From NCBI RefSeq assembly GCF_031454135.1, contig NZ_JAVDQF010000001.1, forward strand, positions 3,348,001 to 3,412,000: a DNA stretch of 64,000 nt, read 5' to 3'. Positions 17,582 through 27,092 of the stretch are shown in pieces; the stretch's first letter is position 1; every line of letters starts with the position of its first letter. A program made the position numbers and the translations under genes. The notes under the pieces were generated by a model. That model had not been told where the DNA came from. It did not search any database and worked only from the letters and a program-made list of their open reading frames with translations. The stretch is from Arthrobacter russicus (GTDB lineage Bacteria > Actinomycetota > Actinomycetes > Actinomycetales > Micrococcaceae).

Positions 17582-18306
17582 GCGAACAGGACGCATCGCA
17601 GATGTTGCGGATCGGCCGTTCCCTGGTGATCGCGATCGACGGCCCCTCCGGTTCCGGCAAATCCTCGGTAGCCCGGGAAATCGCCCGCCGGCTGGGCCTG
17701 GCCTACCAGGACACCGGGGCGATGTACCGGGCGTTGACCCTGGTGTGCCTGGAGAACGGGGTTTCGGTGCAGAACCAGGCGGCCGTCGAGGAGCTCGCCG
17801 AACGGTTCTACTTCGAGCAGTGGTTCGACCCCGGAGTGGGCATGGTCGCCGCCGGGCTCGATGCCGAACGGGCGTTGGATGTCACGGATGAGATCCGTGA
17901 GCCAAGGGTGTCCGAGGCGGTTTCCGCGGTCGCCACCAACCTGGGCGCGCGTACCGAACTGATCCGCAGGCAGCGCGCCGCGATCGAATCGGTGCGCAAC
18001 CGGATGGTCGTCGAAGGGCGGGACATCACTACCGTGGTGGCCCCGAAGGCCGAAGTGAGATTGCTGCTGACCGCCTCCGAGGCGGCCCGGCTGGCCCGCC
18101 GCGGCGCCCAGCTGGCATCCTCGGGGGAGCAGCAGTCGGCGGAGCAGCTGGCGCAGCAAGTGCTGGCCCGGGATGCCAAGGATTCCACCGTGGTGGACTT
18201 CCAACGGGCCGCCGACGGCGTGGTGACGATTGATTCGTCGGATTTGGATTTCGATCAGACCGTGGCCGCCGTGCTGCGTCTGGTGCACGAAACGGTGGGG
18301 GGATGA
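17578..18306 (+). CDS. cmk: Cytidylate kinase
   Basis: This 242-residue CMP/dCMP kinase has the P-loop DGPSGSGKSSVAREIA, the DTGAMYRAL substrate motif, RMVVEGRDITTVV and the lid region RLARRGAQ. The start is ATG 17578 in the tyrA stop rather than an upstream in-frame ATG inside tyrA. The order tyrA-cmk-plsC-der is conserved in actinobacteria. Confidence 0.94.
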   Translation: MSEQDASQMLRIGRSLVIAIDGPSGSGKSSVAREIARRLGLAYQDTGAMYRALTLVCLENGVSVQNQAAVEELAERFYFEQWFDPGVGMVAAGLDAERALDVTDEIREPRVSEAVSAVATNLGARTELIRRQRAAIESVRNRMVVEGRDITTVVAPKAEVRLLLTASEAARLARRGAQLASSGEQQSAEQLAQQVLARDAKDSTVVDFQRAADGVVTIDSSDLDFDQTVAAVLRLVHETVGG

Positions 18307-18307
18307 A

Positions 18308-19015
18308 ATGATCGCAAGCGCTCCGGATGGAAGTACCCGGAAACGGAATGCGCCGGCGGCCTGGCGCACCTGGTGGTCCCGGCCGTTGGGTCGGATCCTG
18401 GACCATGTGACCTACCGGACCGCGGTGTACGGGAAGCCGGGGATCCCGCGCGAGGGCGCGGTGATTTTCGCCGCGAACCACCTGAGCTATCTGGACGGCC
18501 CGGTGATGGTCGGCGCCAGTCCGCGCTATATGCACGTGCTGGTGCGGGACACCATGTTCAAGGGGTTCCTCGGCTGGGTGCTGCATGCCTCGGGCCAGAT
18601 CCCGATCGACCGGGCCGGGGACCGCGCGGCGCTCCAAGCGGCCAAAGCGGTGTTGGAACGCGGCGAGTGCATCGGAATCCTGCCCGAAGGGACCCGGGGC
18701 AGCGGCGACGCCGCCTCGGTGAACAGCGGGGTGGCTTGGCTGGCGCTGAACTCGGGCGCCGTGGTCGTGCCGGTTGCGGTGTTGGGCACCCGGGTGACCG
18801 GCGAGCACAAAGACAATATCCCGCCGCTGCGCCGGAAGTTCTCGGTGACTTTCGGCGATCCGCTGCGGATCGAACGGGTGCCCGGCCTTTCCGGGCGTGC
18901 TTCAATGGATGCGGCGGCGGAGCAGATCCGTGCGGCGCTCGCGCGCAATGTGCGCGAAGCGATCGAACAGACCGGGCAAGAGCTGCCGGCAGACGACAAG
19001 GTTGACAATGACTGA
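18308..19015 (+). CDS. plsC: 1-acyl-sn-glycerol-3-phosphate acyltransferase
   Basis: This 235-residue PlsC-type acyltransferase adds the second acyl chain in phosphatidic acid synthesis at the inner membrane face. The catalytic block NHLSYLDGP is the family's NHxSxxD box (here NHLSYLD), followed by [15 protein letters not shown] and VVVPVAVLG, the other three acyltransferase blocks. It begins just after cmk and overlaps der by eight bases. Confidence 0.9.
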   Translation: MIASAPDGSTRKRNAPAAWRTWWSRPLGRILDHVTYRTAVYGKPGIPREGAVIFAANHLSYLDGPVMVGASPRYMHVLVRDTMFKGFLGWVLHASGQIPIDRAGDRAALQAAKAVLERGECIGILPEGTRGSGDAASVNSGVAWLALNSGAVVVPVAVLGTRVTGEHKDNIPPLRRKFSVTFGDPLRIERVPGLSGRASMDAAAEQIRAALARNVREAIEQTGQELPADDKVDND

Positions 19016-20522
19016 CGAAGAATACGTACCCACCGGCGACGACCAGATTCTGGAAAAGCTCGCTGCCCTGGACGAGGACGATGCCGAGCAACGCGCCGAA
19101 TCGCTGCGCGCCGGCTTGGCCGACTATGAGCTGGACGAAGACGATGCGGCCTTGCTGGCGGGTCTCGATTCCGGCGATTTCGACGACGCCGACGGCGGCT
19201 TGGCCCCGGTGCTGGCCATTGTGGGCCGGCCGAACGTGGGCAAATCCACGCTGGTGAACCGGATCCTGGGCCGCCGCGAAGCCGTGGTCGAAGACACCCC
19301 CGGGGTGACCCGTGACCGGGTGATGTATTCGGCGGAATGGAACGGCCGTCCGTTCACCGTGGTGGATACCGGCGGTTGGGAATTCGACGCCAAAGGGATC
19401 CACCAGCGGGTGGCCGAGCAGGCCGAAATGGCGATCGAGCTGGCCGATGCGGTGCTCTTCGTGGTCGACGCGACGGTGGGCGCCACCGCGATGGACGAGT
19501 CCATGATGAAAATGCTGCGCCGGACCAAGAAACCGATCATCCTGGTCGGCAACAAAGCCGATGACCCGCGTACCGATTCGGACGTCGCGACGTTGTGGGG
19601 CTTGGGCCTGGGCGAACCGTGGGCGGTTTCCGCGCAGCACGGCCGCGGGGTAGCGGATCTGCTGGACAAGATCATGGAGGTCCTGCCGGAGTTCTCCGAA
19701 GTGGAGACCACCGACCGCCGGGGCGGCCCGCGCCGGATCGCGCTGATCGGCCGGCCGAACGTGGGCAAGTCGTCGCTGTTGAACAAACTGGCCGGGTCCG
19801 ACCGGGTGGTCGTGGACCCGATGGCCGGCACCACCCGGGACCCGGTGGATGAGTTCATCGAGCTCGGCGGCCGGACCTGGCGTTTCGTGGACACTGCGGG
19901 CATCCGCCGTCGTCAGCACATGGCGCAGGGCGCGGACTTCTACGCTTCGCTGCGGACCCAATCCGCGCTGGAAAAGGCGGAAGTCGCCGTCGTGCTTCTG
20001 GCGGTCGACGAGGTGCTTTCCGAGCAGGACGTGCGGATCTTGCAGCTGGCGATCGAATCCGGCCGGGCGCTGGTGCTCGCTTTCAACAAGTGGGATCTGC
20101 TGGACGATGAGCGCCGCCGGTACTTGGAACGCGAAATCGAGCAGGACCTGGCGCACGTCGACTGGGCGCCGCGGGTCAACATCTCCGCGAAGACCGGTTG
20201 GCACAAGGATCGGCTGGTGCCCGCCTTGGACACCGCCTTGGAATCCTGGGACAAGCGGATCGCCACCGGACGGTTGAATGCCTTCCTGGGCGAATTGGTT
20301 GCCGCGCACCCGCACCCGGTCCGCGGCGGCAAGCAGCCACGGATCCTCTTCGGCACCCAGGCGTCCTCGCGGCCGCCGAAGTTCGTGCTCTTCACCACCG
20401 GCTTCCTGGATCCGGGTTACCGCCGCTTCATCACCCGGCGGCTGCGCGAGACCTTCGGTTTCGAAGGCACGCCGATCGAGGTCTCGATGCGGGTGCGCGA
20501 AAAGCGCAAGCGGCCCCGCTAG
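19008..20522 (+). CDS. der: Ribosome biogenesis GTPase Der (EngA)
   Basis: This 504-residue tandem GTPase for 50S ribosome assembly has two G domains, each starting GRPNVGKS(T/S) with DTGGWEF or DTAGIRR switch II and NKAD/NKWD specificity motifs. A C-terminal KH-like domain follows, ending in a basic EKRKRPR tail. The ATG at 19008 lies within the plsC end. An acidic leader of about 60 residues precedes the first G1 motif, as is normal in actinobacterial Der proteins. Confidence 0.95.
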   Translation: MTDEEYVPTGDDQILEKLAALDEDDAEQRAESLRAGLADYELDEDDAALLAGLDSGDFDDADGGLAPVLAIVGRPNVGKSTLVNRILGRREAVVEDTPGVTRDRVMYSAEWNGRPFTVVDTGGWEFDAKGIHQRVAEQAEMAIELADAVLFVVDATVGATAMDESMMKMLRRTKKPIILVGNKADDPRTDSDVATLWGLGLGEPWAVSAQHGRGVADLLDKIMEVLPEFSEVETTDRRGGPRRIALIGRPNVGKSSLLNKLAGSDRVVVDPMAGTTRDPVDEFIELGGRTWRFVDTAGIRRRQHMAQGADFYASLRTQSALEKAEVAVVLLAVDEVLSEQDVRILQLAIESGRALVLAFNKWDLLDDERRRYLEREIEQDLAHVDWAPRVNISAKTGWHKDRLVPALDTALESWDKRIATGRLNAFLGELVAAHPHPVRGGKQPRILFGTQASSRPPKFVLFTTGFLDPGYRRFITRRLRETFGFEGTPIEVSMRVREKRKRPR

Positions 20523-20530
20523 TTCGCTTG

Positions 20531-20604
20531 CACTTCTGCTCACTGTTCATTGCGAACAGTGAGCAGAAGTGTCTATAGCTCATTATTCGGCTCGAATGGT
20601 GAGC
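20531..20604. terminator. Two adjacent hairpins after der
   Basis: The first is a perfect 18-bp stem (20531-20548 with 20554-20571) and five-base loop ATTGC. The second, 20578-20589 with 20593-20604, pairs 10 of 12 bases around a three-base loop. The first resembles the other long gene-end hairpins here and probably ends the long operon transcript; the second lies in the leader of the next gene. Confidence 0.6.
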
Positions 20605-20637
20605 AGGGATGTCGACCCAGGCGAGAGGTTGCAACGG

Positions 20638-21108
20638 ATGACGGAGACCCGGCTCGAGGTGAGCCGAAACGGCAAGGCACTGTTGTTGCTGGCCACGGTG
20701 GTGGGCGGTGTCTCCTTGGGCGTCGCGTTGCCAGTGTTTTCGCGCTGGATCGCAACCTGGCAGTGGGCTCCGGCACAGAGTGTTTTCAGGTTCATCGGGA
20801 GCACCGATCAGTGGTGGATCATCGTTGGATTGCCGCTTCTGGGCCTGCTCGCCGGCCTCGGCTTTGCGCGCTACGTCCTGCACCGGACTCCGGCGTTGTT
20901 GATCTCCGACCAGGAAGTCCGGATCACGCAGGACGGTCAGAGCTGGGCGATCCCGCGTTCGAAGGTAACCGGAGTGCGCCGGGAGAAACGGAAGACCGTC
21001 ATCGAAGCCAGTGGAGACGGGGAGTCGTTCGAAGGGGCGGTGGTGGGTTCCCCGGAAGAAATCCGGGACGCCTTCCTGCGGCATGGCTACCCTTGGGCAA
21101 GCGAATAG
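20638..21108 (+). CDS. Small membrane protein, YqeB-like
   Basis: This 156-residue protein has two membrane helices (LLLLATVVGGVSLGVALPV and WWIIVGLPLLGLLAGLGF) and a C-terminal cytoplasmic domain of about 70 residues containing a small beta-rich, PH-like region (LISDQEVRITQDGQSWAIP). This layout resembles YqeB-type proteins of unknown function. ATG 20638 follows a GAGAGG ribosome site; the in-frame upstream extension runs through the hairpins and was not used. Confidence 0.65.
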   Translation: MTETRLEVSRNGKALLLLATVVGGVSLGVALPVFSRWIATWQWAPAQSVFRFIGSTDQWWIIVGLPLLGLLAGLGFARYVLHRTPALLISDQEVRITQDGQSWAIPRSKVTGVRREKRKTVIEASGDGESFEGAVVGSPEEIRDAFLRHGYPWASE

Positions 21109-21173
21109 CCCAAGAGCAATAGTCTCAGCGCAGACCTAGTGAATTCTGGGCGGCACAGCCGTATTCTGAGGCC

Positions 21174-21347
21174 ATGGAGCACGATCCGCTAAGCCCAGAA
21201 GGCCCAGAAGACCCCGCTCCGGCGAACAAGTTCGCTGCACTGCCGGAGCGGACTCCGCCGGAAGAATACATCCAGGCGGTCGAGGTGGACGACGTCGACT
21301 ATGCCGAGCTCGATATGAATGACTGGCTCAAAAGGGCCGGCGGCTGA
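21174..21347 (+). CDS. Small acidic protein of unknown function
   Basis: This 57-codon ORF encodes a strongly acidic peptide starting MEHDPLSPEGPEDPAPANK and ending DWLKRAGG, with a central PPEEYIQAVEVDD stretch. Third positions are GC-rich, as in neighbouring genes, and it fills the gap between the YqeB-like gene and a convergent regulator. No function can be assigned. Confidence 0.55.
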   Translation: MEHDPLSPEGPEDPAPANKFAALPERTPPEEYIQAVEVDDVDYAELDMNDWLKRAGG

Positions 21348-21380
21348 TTCGGGGTCCTAGCGCCGGGGTTCCCCGCGTGC

Positions 21381-22211
21381 TCAGCCGATGACGCTTTGGC
21401 TGCCCAGTACCCCGAGCAGGGCAAGCTTTTCGGCGTCTTCAGTGCCCGGTTCCGCGGTGTAGACCATGATCCGCAGGTCGCTGCCAGCGACGCTGAGCAG
21501 ATCGCAGTCCAGAACCAGCGCACCGAGTTCTGGATGGTCGATGGTCTTGCGCCCGGCGTGAGGCGAGCCGACCCCGCCGGAATCCCAGATCTCGGCGAAT
21601 AGCACGCTCTTGGCCTGCAGCTCCGCGATCAGGCTGCGCAGCTGCGCATCAGCCGGATAGCGGTTTGCGCTGGCTCGCAGATCAGCGACCTGGGCAGTTT
21701 GCAATTCGCGCAGCGACTGCGGGGTATGCCGGACCCGGTTGCCGGAGCCCAGGAAATTCCGCCAGACCGCATTGCGTTCCTTGCCGGGTTGTTCGCCCAT
21801 CAATGCGGTGTACTGCGGATTGGCGAGCAGCAGATTCAGTGCCGCATCGAAGACCGCAACCGGGGTGCCGAGCAATCGATCCAGCATCCGCTGCACGCTC
21901 GGGGCGATGAAGACGGGTACCATGCCGCGGCCCGGGGGCACCAGGCCGGCAGTGTGGAACAAATGCTCCCGCTCTGCAGCGTTGAGGCGCAGCGCACGGC
22001 CGAGCGCTTCGACAATCTGGCCAGAGGGGTTGCTAGCCCGGCCTTGTTCGAGCCGGGTCAGATAGTCGACCGAGATCCCGGCCAAGAAGGCGAGTTCTTC
22101 GCGCCGCAGCCCGACTGCCCGCCGATGGCCGCCGGCCGGCAGTCCAGCGGCTTCCGGGGGAACCCGATCCCGCCAGCGCCGCACCGCATTGCCGAATTCC
22201 GACGTCGTCAT
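21381..22211 (-). CDS. XRE-family regulator with MmyB-like ligand domain
   Basis: This 276-residue regulator has an N-terminal XRE helix-turn-helix (LRREELAFLAGISVDYLTRLE). The C-terminal domain of the MmyB/PAS-like type (MLDRLLGTPVAVFDAALNLL, later DHPELGALVLDCDLL) is found in a large actinobacterial family that often represses a neighbouring oxidoreductase. It is divergent from the short-chain dehydrogenase at 22314, its likely target. Confidence 0.85.
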   Translation of the reverse strand: MTTSEFGNAVRRWRDRVPPEAAGLPAGGHRRAVGLRREELAFLAGISVDYLTRLEQGRASNPSGQIVEALGRALRLNAAEREHLFHTAGLVPPGRGMVPVFIAPSVQRMLDRLLGTPVAVFDAALNLLLANPQYTALMGEQPGKERNAVWRNFLGSGNRVRHTPQSLRELQTAQVADLRASANRYPADAQLRSLIAELQAKSVLFAEIWDSGGVGSPHAGRKTIDHPELGALVLDCDLLSVAGSDLRIMVYTAEPGTEDAEKLALLGVLGSQSVIG

Positions 22212-22313
22212 GCCGACCAGCGTACTCTGCCGACCGCCGCGCAGCCTGGCCCTGGCGGTCCCAGGATGCGCGGGGTGCTGGTTGGCTCAGCCGGGCAGGA
22301 ACAAGCTGGAGGC

Positions 22314-23021
22314 ATGAAAAAGATTCTGATCACTGGAGCAAACAAGGGCATTGGCTTCGAAACCGCACGGCAGCTGATCGCGGCCGGGCACACCGTGTAC
22401 CTCGGCAGCCGGGATGCCGAGCGCGGGCAATGGGCGGCAGCGGAATTGGGTGCGCGGCTGGTCCAGCTGGACATCACGGACGATGCTTCGGTGGCGGCTG
22501 CGGCGCAGGCGATAGCGGCCGACGGCGGTTTGGACGTACTGGTCAACAACGCCGGGATCGAAGCGCGCACCGAAGGCAACGGCGTGGTCGACGCCCGGAA
22601 TGTCACGGCGGACATCATGCGTGAGACCTTCGAGACGAACGTCTTCGGCACCGTGCGGGTGCTGCACGCCTTCATGCCGCTGCTGGAACGTTCGGATTCG
22701 CCGGTCATCGTCAATGTCAGTAGCGGACTGGCCTCGCTGACCGCGCTGAGCAACCCGGAATTCCTGGGAGCCGGCTATCCCGGGGTGGCCTATCCGGCCT
22801 CGAAAACCGCGGTCAATATGCTCACCGTGCAATTCGCCAAAGCCTTTCCGGCAATGCGGATCAACTCGGTGGAACCGGGGTTCACCAAGACCGACCTGAA
22901 CGGGAACACCGGAGTCCAGACCGTGGCGCAAGGCGCGGCGATCATCGTCAAGATGGCTCAGGTAGGCCCTGACGGTCCCACCGGGGGTTTCTTCTACGCA
23001 GAAGGCGAGCTGCCCTGGTAG
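22314..23021 (+). CDS. Short-chain dehydrogenase/reductase
   Basis: This 235-residue classical SDR has the NAD(P) motif TGANKGIGFE, LDITDD, NNAGIE, catalytic Ser in VNVSSGLAS and the YPASK pair (YxxxK). EPGFTKTDLN follows. The start ATG 22314 follows GGAGG. It is divergent from the MmyB-like regulator. The substrate is unknown; arginine-free residues after the Gly motif leave cofactor preference open. Confidence 0.88.
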   Translation: MKKILITGANKGIGFETARQLIAAGHTVYLGSRDAERGQWAAAELGARLVQLDITDDASVAAAAQAIAADGGLDVLVNNAGIEARTEGNGVVDARNVTADIMRETFETNVFGTVRVLHAFMPLLERSDSPVIVNVSSGLASLTALSNPEFLGAGYPGVAYPASKTAVNMLTVQFAKAFPAMRINSVEPGFTKTDLNGNTGVQTVAQGAAIIVKMAQVGPDGPTGGFFYAEGELPW

Positions 23022-23073
23022 CTCCGGCGTTTTTCGCCGAACCTGCGGCTGACAGCAGGCTAAAATAAACGGA

Positions 23074-24597
23074 ATGACGACGCCTGAGCCGAGAGCAGCA
23101 GTTGCTGCGCCCGGAATGGTCGCCGCCGCCCGGATCCCGCTCGGTGCCGGAGTGCTCGCCTCGCTGCTTCTGGTGTTCGGTTCGATAGGGGTCGGCTGGG
23201 TCGGCACGTCCTCGGTATTGTGGCGGAACCCCGCGTTCACTTGGATCCGGACCGAACCGGTCGGCGTGACGCTGGCGATCTGCAGCCTCGCCGTCGGCGG
23301 GTTGTTGCTGTTCTGGGCCTGGCTCAGACTGGGCCAATGCGCTCAAGGCTGGCCGCCGTCGTCGGGCCGTTTGGTCCGCTGGGCGATGGTGCTCTGGGGA
23401 TTGCCGATGATGTTCGCGATCCCGCTCTCCAGCCGTGATGTCTACGCCTACATTGCGCAAGGCCGATTGGTGCTCTCCGGCGTCGATCCTTACACCAATG
23501 GCATCTCCTCCGGCGCCAATTGGTTCGGACTGGGGGCGGACAAGTTCTGGGCGGAAGCGCCGACGCCGTACGGTCCGGTGTTCTTATGGGTCGAGCATGC
23601 TGTGGTCTGGCTCAGCGGCGGAAGCCCGGAACTGGCGGTTTTCCTGTTCCGGTTGAGCTCGGTCATCGGCATCGTGCTCTGCGCGTACTACGTGGTCCGG
23701 CTGGCCGAGTTGCACGGAGTCAACCCGCACCGGGCGGTGTGGCTCTCGGTGGCCAATCCGCTCTTGCTGATCAACTTCATCGCTGCGGTGCATAATGACG
23801 GGCTGATGATCGGGCTGGCACTCGCCGGACTGTACTACTGCGCCACTAAGCGCGGTTTGCTGGGCGTGGTTCTGATCACGCTGTCGATCGCGGTTAAGCC
23901 GATCACGGTGATCCTATTGCCCTTCGCCGGGCTGTTGTGGGCCGGCAAACGGGCCGGCTGGCCTCGGAAGTTCGGATTCTGGGCGATGACCGCGCTGGTT
24001 TCGTTGGGTCTGCTGGCGCTCATGGGCTTGCTCAATGGCTTCGGCTTCGGCTGGATCAACGGACTGGCTGCGCCGGGCAGCGCCTGGCTTTGGTATGCGC
24101 CGATCGGCGCGTTGGGGTTCATGAGCATGACGGTTGCCTCGTTCTTCGGCGCCGACGGTTGGGGGACCGCCTACTTCGTCTGGAACGCGGCGAAAGTCGC
24201 CGCAGTGCTGCTGGCCCTCTGGCTAATCTTCCGGGGCAGCTACGATCAGCTGGTTCGCCGGCTGGCTTTGGCCTTCGCGGGCGTGGTGCTGCTGGCCCCG
24301 ATCATCCAATCTTGGTATTTGGCCTGGCTCATCCCGCTGTTCGCGGTGACCGGGATCCGCGACGGTTGGCAGAGCAAGACCCTGTATTTCACCTTGGCGT
24401 TCTTCTCGGTCTACATGATTTCGGACCAATTGAGCATCTACCCCTATCTCAGTGAGCGCGGCGGAACGCTGACCACGGACAACGCCTGGATGCTGGCCGG
24501 CGGGATCGGCCTGGTGCTGGCGGCGTACATCATGGTGTTGGACCGGAATACCCGGCGGCTTTTCCTGCCGCAACGCTGGCTCAAAGACCGGGGTTGA
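23074..24597 (+). CDS. mptB: Polyprenol-phosphate-mannose-dependent alpha-1,6-mannosyltransferase, MptB-like
   Basis: This 507-residue GT-C glycosyltransferase has about 12 membrane helices. The family's acidic loop lies in SSRDVYAYIAQGRL, followed by DPYTNGI and TPYGPVFLWVEH, which are typical of MptB. In actinobacteria MptB extends the mannan core of lipomannan or related glycolipids from the outer face of the membrane. It is a single gene followed by a long hairpin. Confidence 0.82.
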   Translation: MTTPEPRAAVAAPGMVAAARIPLGAGVLASLLLVFGSIGVGWVGTSSVLWRNPAFTWIRTEPVGVTLAICSLAVGGLLLFWAWLRLGQCAQGWPPSSGRLVRWAMVLWGLPMMFAIPLSSRDVYAYIAQGRLVLSGVDPYTNGISSGANWFGLGADKFWAEAPTPYGPVFLWVEHAVVWLSGGSPELAVFLFRLSSVIGIVLCAYYVVRLAELHGVNPHRAVWLSVANPLLLINFIAAVHNDGLMIGLALAGLYYCATKRGLLGVVLITLSIAVKPITVILLPFAGLLWAGKRAGWPRKFGFWAMTALVSLGLLALMGLLNGFGFGWINGLAAPGSAWLWYAPIGALGFMSMTVASFFGADGWGTAYFVWNAAKVAAVLLALWLIFRGSYDQLVRRLALAFAGVVLLAPIIQSWYLAWLIPLFAVTGIRDGWQSKTLYFTLAFFSVYMISDQLSIYPYLSERGGTLTTDNAWMLAGGIGLVLAAYIMVLDRNTRRLFLPQRWLKDRG

Positions 24598-24611
24598 CCC
24601 GGAAAGCCAGG

Positions 24612-24672
24612 CACTTGGGCGCAGTTGTGCAGGGTTACGCTTCGATCTACCCTGCACAACTGCGCCCAAGTG
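24612..24672. terminator. 24-bp perfect hairpin after mptB
   Basis: The arms 24612-24635 and 24649-24672 are fully complementary over 24 bases with a 13-base loop, lying between convergent genes. No T-run follows either arm. Like the hairpins after dctA and der, one arm begins with or contains the trimer-rich CACTT/AGTG edges. Confidence 0.6.
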
Positions 24673-24708
24673 GCTCGTGGGTTCCTCGGCTAGGTCTTTG
24701 TCTCGGAG

Positions 24709-25284
24709 CTAGCCCTGCGGATCGTGCAGGTGGGCGCGTTCGCCGTCATGGTCGAGGATCGAGATGATCTCCACCGGGCCGCCATGCGCGCCGATCACGT
24801 GCGGCACCATGGTGGAGAACTCAGCGGCCTCGCCGGCGCGCACCAGGAGCGTCCGATCGCCGAGTTGCAGCCGGGCGGTGCCGGAGAGCACCGCGAACCA
24901 ATCCCGGCCCGGATGCACTTTCCGGTGTTCCGGCTGGGCCGGCCGTTCCGCGGTGATCCGCATTTTCGCCACCGTGGCGCCGCGCAGGGTTTCCCGGGAC
25001 AGGATCCAGGTGGTCAGTCCCGGAGTGTGCTCGGGTTCGGGGCGGATCACCACATCTGGTTCGTCGGAAGATTCGACCAGCTCGTCCAAGCTCATGCCGA
25101 GCGCTTTGGTGATCGGCACCAGTTGGTCCAAGGCGATCCGGCGGTTTCCGGTTTCAATCCGGCTCAAGGTGGACGGGCTGATGGCGCACTTGGCGGCGAG
25201 GGATTCCAAAGACCAGCCGCGGGCCAGCCGGGATGCCCGGATGCGTTGCCGGATCATGCCCTCCAGGTCGATTTCTTGCGTCAT
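24709..25284 (-). CDS. XRE-family regulator with C-terminal cupin domain
   Basis: This 191-residue HTH-cupin regulator has an XRE domain (LESLAAKCAISPSTLSRIETG) followed by a small cupin sensor (HPGRDWFAVLSGTARLQLG, then HVIGAHGGPVEI). ATG 25284 was chosen over a longer in-frame ORF, because the divergent methyltransferase begins only 49 bases away. Such proteins often repress themselves and a divergent neighbour. Confidence 0.85.
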   Translation of the reverse strand: MTQEIDLEGMIRQRIRASRLARGWSLESLAAKCAISPSTLSRIETGNRRIALDQLVPITKALGMSLDELVESSDEPDVVIRPEPEHTPGLTTWILSRETLRGATVAKMRITAERPAQPEHRKVHPGRDWFAVLSGTARLQLGDRTLLVRAGEAAEFSTMVPHVIGAHGGPVEIISILDHDGERAHLHDPQG

Positions 25285-25299
25285 ACGCAATAGTGTATG
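25282..25299. promoter_or_regulatory. CATAC/GTATG repeat between divergent regulator and methyltransferase
   Basis: CATAC (25282-25286) and GTATG (25295-25299) form an inverted repeat overlapping the regulator's start codon, in a 48-base divergent spacer. It is a good candidate for autoregulation by the HTH-cupin protein. Confidence 0.4.
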
Positions 25300-25332
25300 C
25301 CGTTTGAGCAGGTTTCGGTTAGCGTGGCTGAT

Positions 25333-26181
25333 ATGACACATGATGCGCACCGGGACCATCCGGGTCACCGGCACCAGCCAGACGACGCCGGGTTGCTAGA
25401 AGTCTTGGAATTGGACGCGACGCTGTCCGGTTCGCAGATCGAGCAGATCATCGGGTGGTTGTCCCCGTACGCCCCGCAGCGCGTGCACTCGATCGTCGAT
25501 GTCGGCGCTGGGCTGGGCGGTGGAAGCGTCGCCTTGGCGGAACAGTTCCCCGAAGCCTGGGTGCAGGCGGTCGACCGTTCCGAACCGATGTTGGCGCGGG
25601 TCCGGGAGAGCGCCGGGGCCCACGGGCTGGCGGATCGGATCAGCACATTGCCGGCGGACCTCGACCAGGAGTGGCCTCGGGAGGCAACCGGCGCCGATGT
25701 GGTCTGGGCGGCGTCTTCGCTGCACGAGGTCGCCGACCCGGAACGGACTTTTGTCCAGATTCACGCCGCCTTGCGGCCCGGCGGTTTATTGGCCGTCGTC
25801 GAACTGACCGGGTTGCCCAGGTTTTTGCCCGACGACGTCGGCCTGGGTGAGCCGGGGCTGGAGGCCCGGTTGCGCCGGGTGCTCAGCGGCTTGGGCTGGA
25901 ATCGGCAACTGGAGTGGGAGCAGCTGATCCAGGCTGCGGGCTTCGAGCTGCTTGGAAAGGCCGGATTCTCCGCGGGCGGCGGGCACAGTGCCGAGGCGGC
26001 CCGGAAGTATGCGCGGACTTCCCTGGCCCGGATCCGTCCTGCACTGCAGGCCGGCGCGGCAACGGCCGACTTGGCGACGCTAGATGCGATCCTGGCCGGC
26101 GAAGATCCCGGCGCGCTCCTACAGCGGGGCGGGCTGGACGTGCGGGTGGACCGGGTGGCCTGGGCAGCGCGCAAGCGTTGA
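25333..26181 (+). CDS. SAM-dependent methyltransferase
   Basis: This 282-residue class I methyltransferase has SAM motif I VDVGAGLGGGSVALAE, the acidic loop QAVDRSEPML, motif IV GADVVWAASSLHEV and post-motif RPGGLLAVVELTG. The first 30 residues are His/Asp-rich (THDAHRDHPGHRHQPDD), a possible metal-binding leader. It is divergent from the HTH-cupin regulator. The substrate is not predictable from sequence. Confidence 0.85.
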   Translation: MTHDAHRDHPGHRHQPDDAGLLEVLELDATLSGSQIEQIIGWLSPYAPQRVHSIVDVGAGLGGGSVALAEQFPEAWVQAVDRSEPMLARVRESAGAHGLADRISTLPADLDQEWPREATGADVVWAASSLHEVADPERTFVQIHAALRPGGLLAVVELTGLPRFLPDDVGLGEPGLEARLRRVLSGLGWNRQLEWEQLIQAAGFELLGKAGFSAGGGHSAEAARKYARTSLARIRPALQAGAATADLATLDAILAGEDPGALLQRGGLDVRVDRVAWAARKR

Positions 26182-26241
26182 GCGGAAGCGCAGGCACGCC
26201 TGCGCGGGCCCTGGCAGGGTAGGCCCGGAGCCGCCCCGGGT

Positions 26242-27021
26242 TCAGTTCCGTCCGGACATCATCCGGCCCACCACCGGGATGACCAACCGGCGTGGGCCGA
26301 CCCGGCCGAAGAAGGCCAGCGCGCCGTTGCTGGCGCCGTCCACCACGGTGTGCGAGTTGTTCGCCAGGCCCTTGAAGGTGGTCTTGACCACATCGTCCAC
26401 GGTGCGCATCGAGCCGGCGGCCGCATCGGCTCCGGCCACCTCGAAGAACTGGGTGGAGGTCGCACCCGGGCAGACCGCGAGGGCGCGGACGCCAGTGCCT
26501 TTCAATTCGCCCCAGAGTGCCTGGGTGAAGGAGAGCACGAAGGCTTTGGTTGCCGCGTAGACCGCCATTTTCGGTACCGGCTGGAAGGCGGCGGTCGAGG
26601 CGATATTGATGATGAAGCCCTTGCGGTTGCTCAGCATGTCGGGCAGGTAGGTCTGGGTGAGGTCGACCAATGCGCCACAGTTGAGTTGGACCTCCTGGTT
26701 GACTTTGGCCGGATCCTGGTCCTGCAGGAAGCCGTGCGTGCCGAAGCCGGCGTTGTTGATCAGGCCGTCGACCTTGGGGTGCTTGTCTTTGAGCTTTTGC
26801 GCCGCGCCGGGTTCGGAGAGGTCGAGTTCGACGACGTCGGCCTGGATCCCATGTTGCTGTTCCAGTTTGCTGGCGATTTGCCGGAGCACTGCGCCGCTGC
26901 GGGCGACCAGGATCAGATTGGCCTTTTTCGCGGCGAAGGCCTCCGCGTAGGCGGTGCCGATGCCGGAGGAGGCGCCGGTAATCAGGATGGTCTGGTTGCT
27001 GAAATCGAGGCGGCTGGCCAT
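26242..27021 (-). CDS. Short-chain dehydrogenase/reductase
   Basis: This 259-residue SDR has TGASSGIGTAYAEAFA, NNAGFGTHG, Ser in NIASTAAFQ and YAATK as catalytic elements. The start is ATG 27021 after AAAGGA. The C-terminal GRMMSGRN tail and the substrate region resemble SDRs of the DltE/YqjQ type acting on acyl or lipid substrates. It is divergent from the TetR regulator at 27093. Confidence 0.87.
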   Translation of the reverse strand: MASRLDFSNQTILITGASSGIGTAYAEAFAAKKANLILVARSGAVLRQIASKLEQQHGIQADVVELDLSEPGAAQKLKDKHPKVDGLINNAGFGTHGFLQDQDPAKVNQEVQLNCGALVDLTQTYLPDMLSNRKGFIINIASTAAFQPVPKMAVYAATKAFVLSFTQALWGELKGTGVRALAVCPGATSTQFFEVAGADAAAGSMRTVDDVVKTTFKGLANNSHTVVDGASNGALAFFGRVGPRRLVIPVVGRMMSGRN

Positions 27022-27052
27022 GAGCGGTCCTTTGGTTGTCGGCGCTTTGATG

Positions 27053-27082
27053 TACACCGTATAGCAATCACTATACATGGTA
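27053..27082. promoter_or_regulatory. TetR-type operator between divergent SDR and regulator genes
   Basis: GTATAG and CTATAC flank CAATCA; with outer bases the 12-base arms (27053-27064, 27071-27082) match at 9 of 12 positions. The palindrome occupies the centre of the 71-base divergent promoter region and its TATA sequences could serve as -10 elements. It is probably bound by the TetR protein encoded next to it. Confidence 0.55.
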
Positions 27083-27092
27083 AAGTTGGGTT

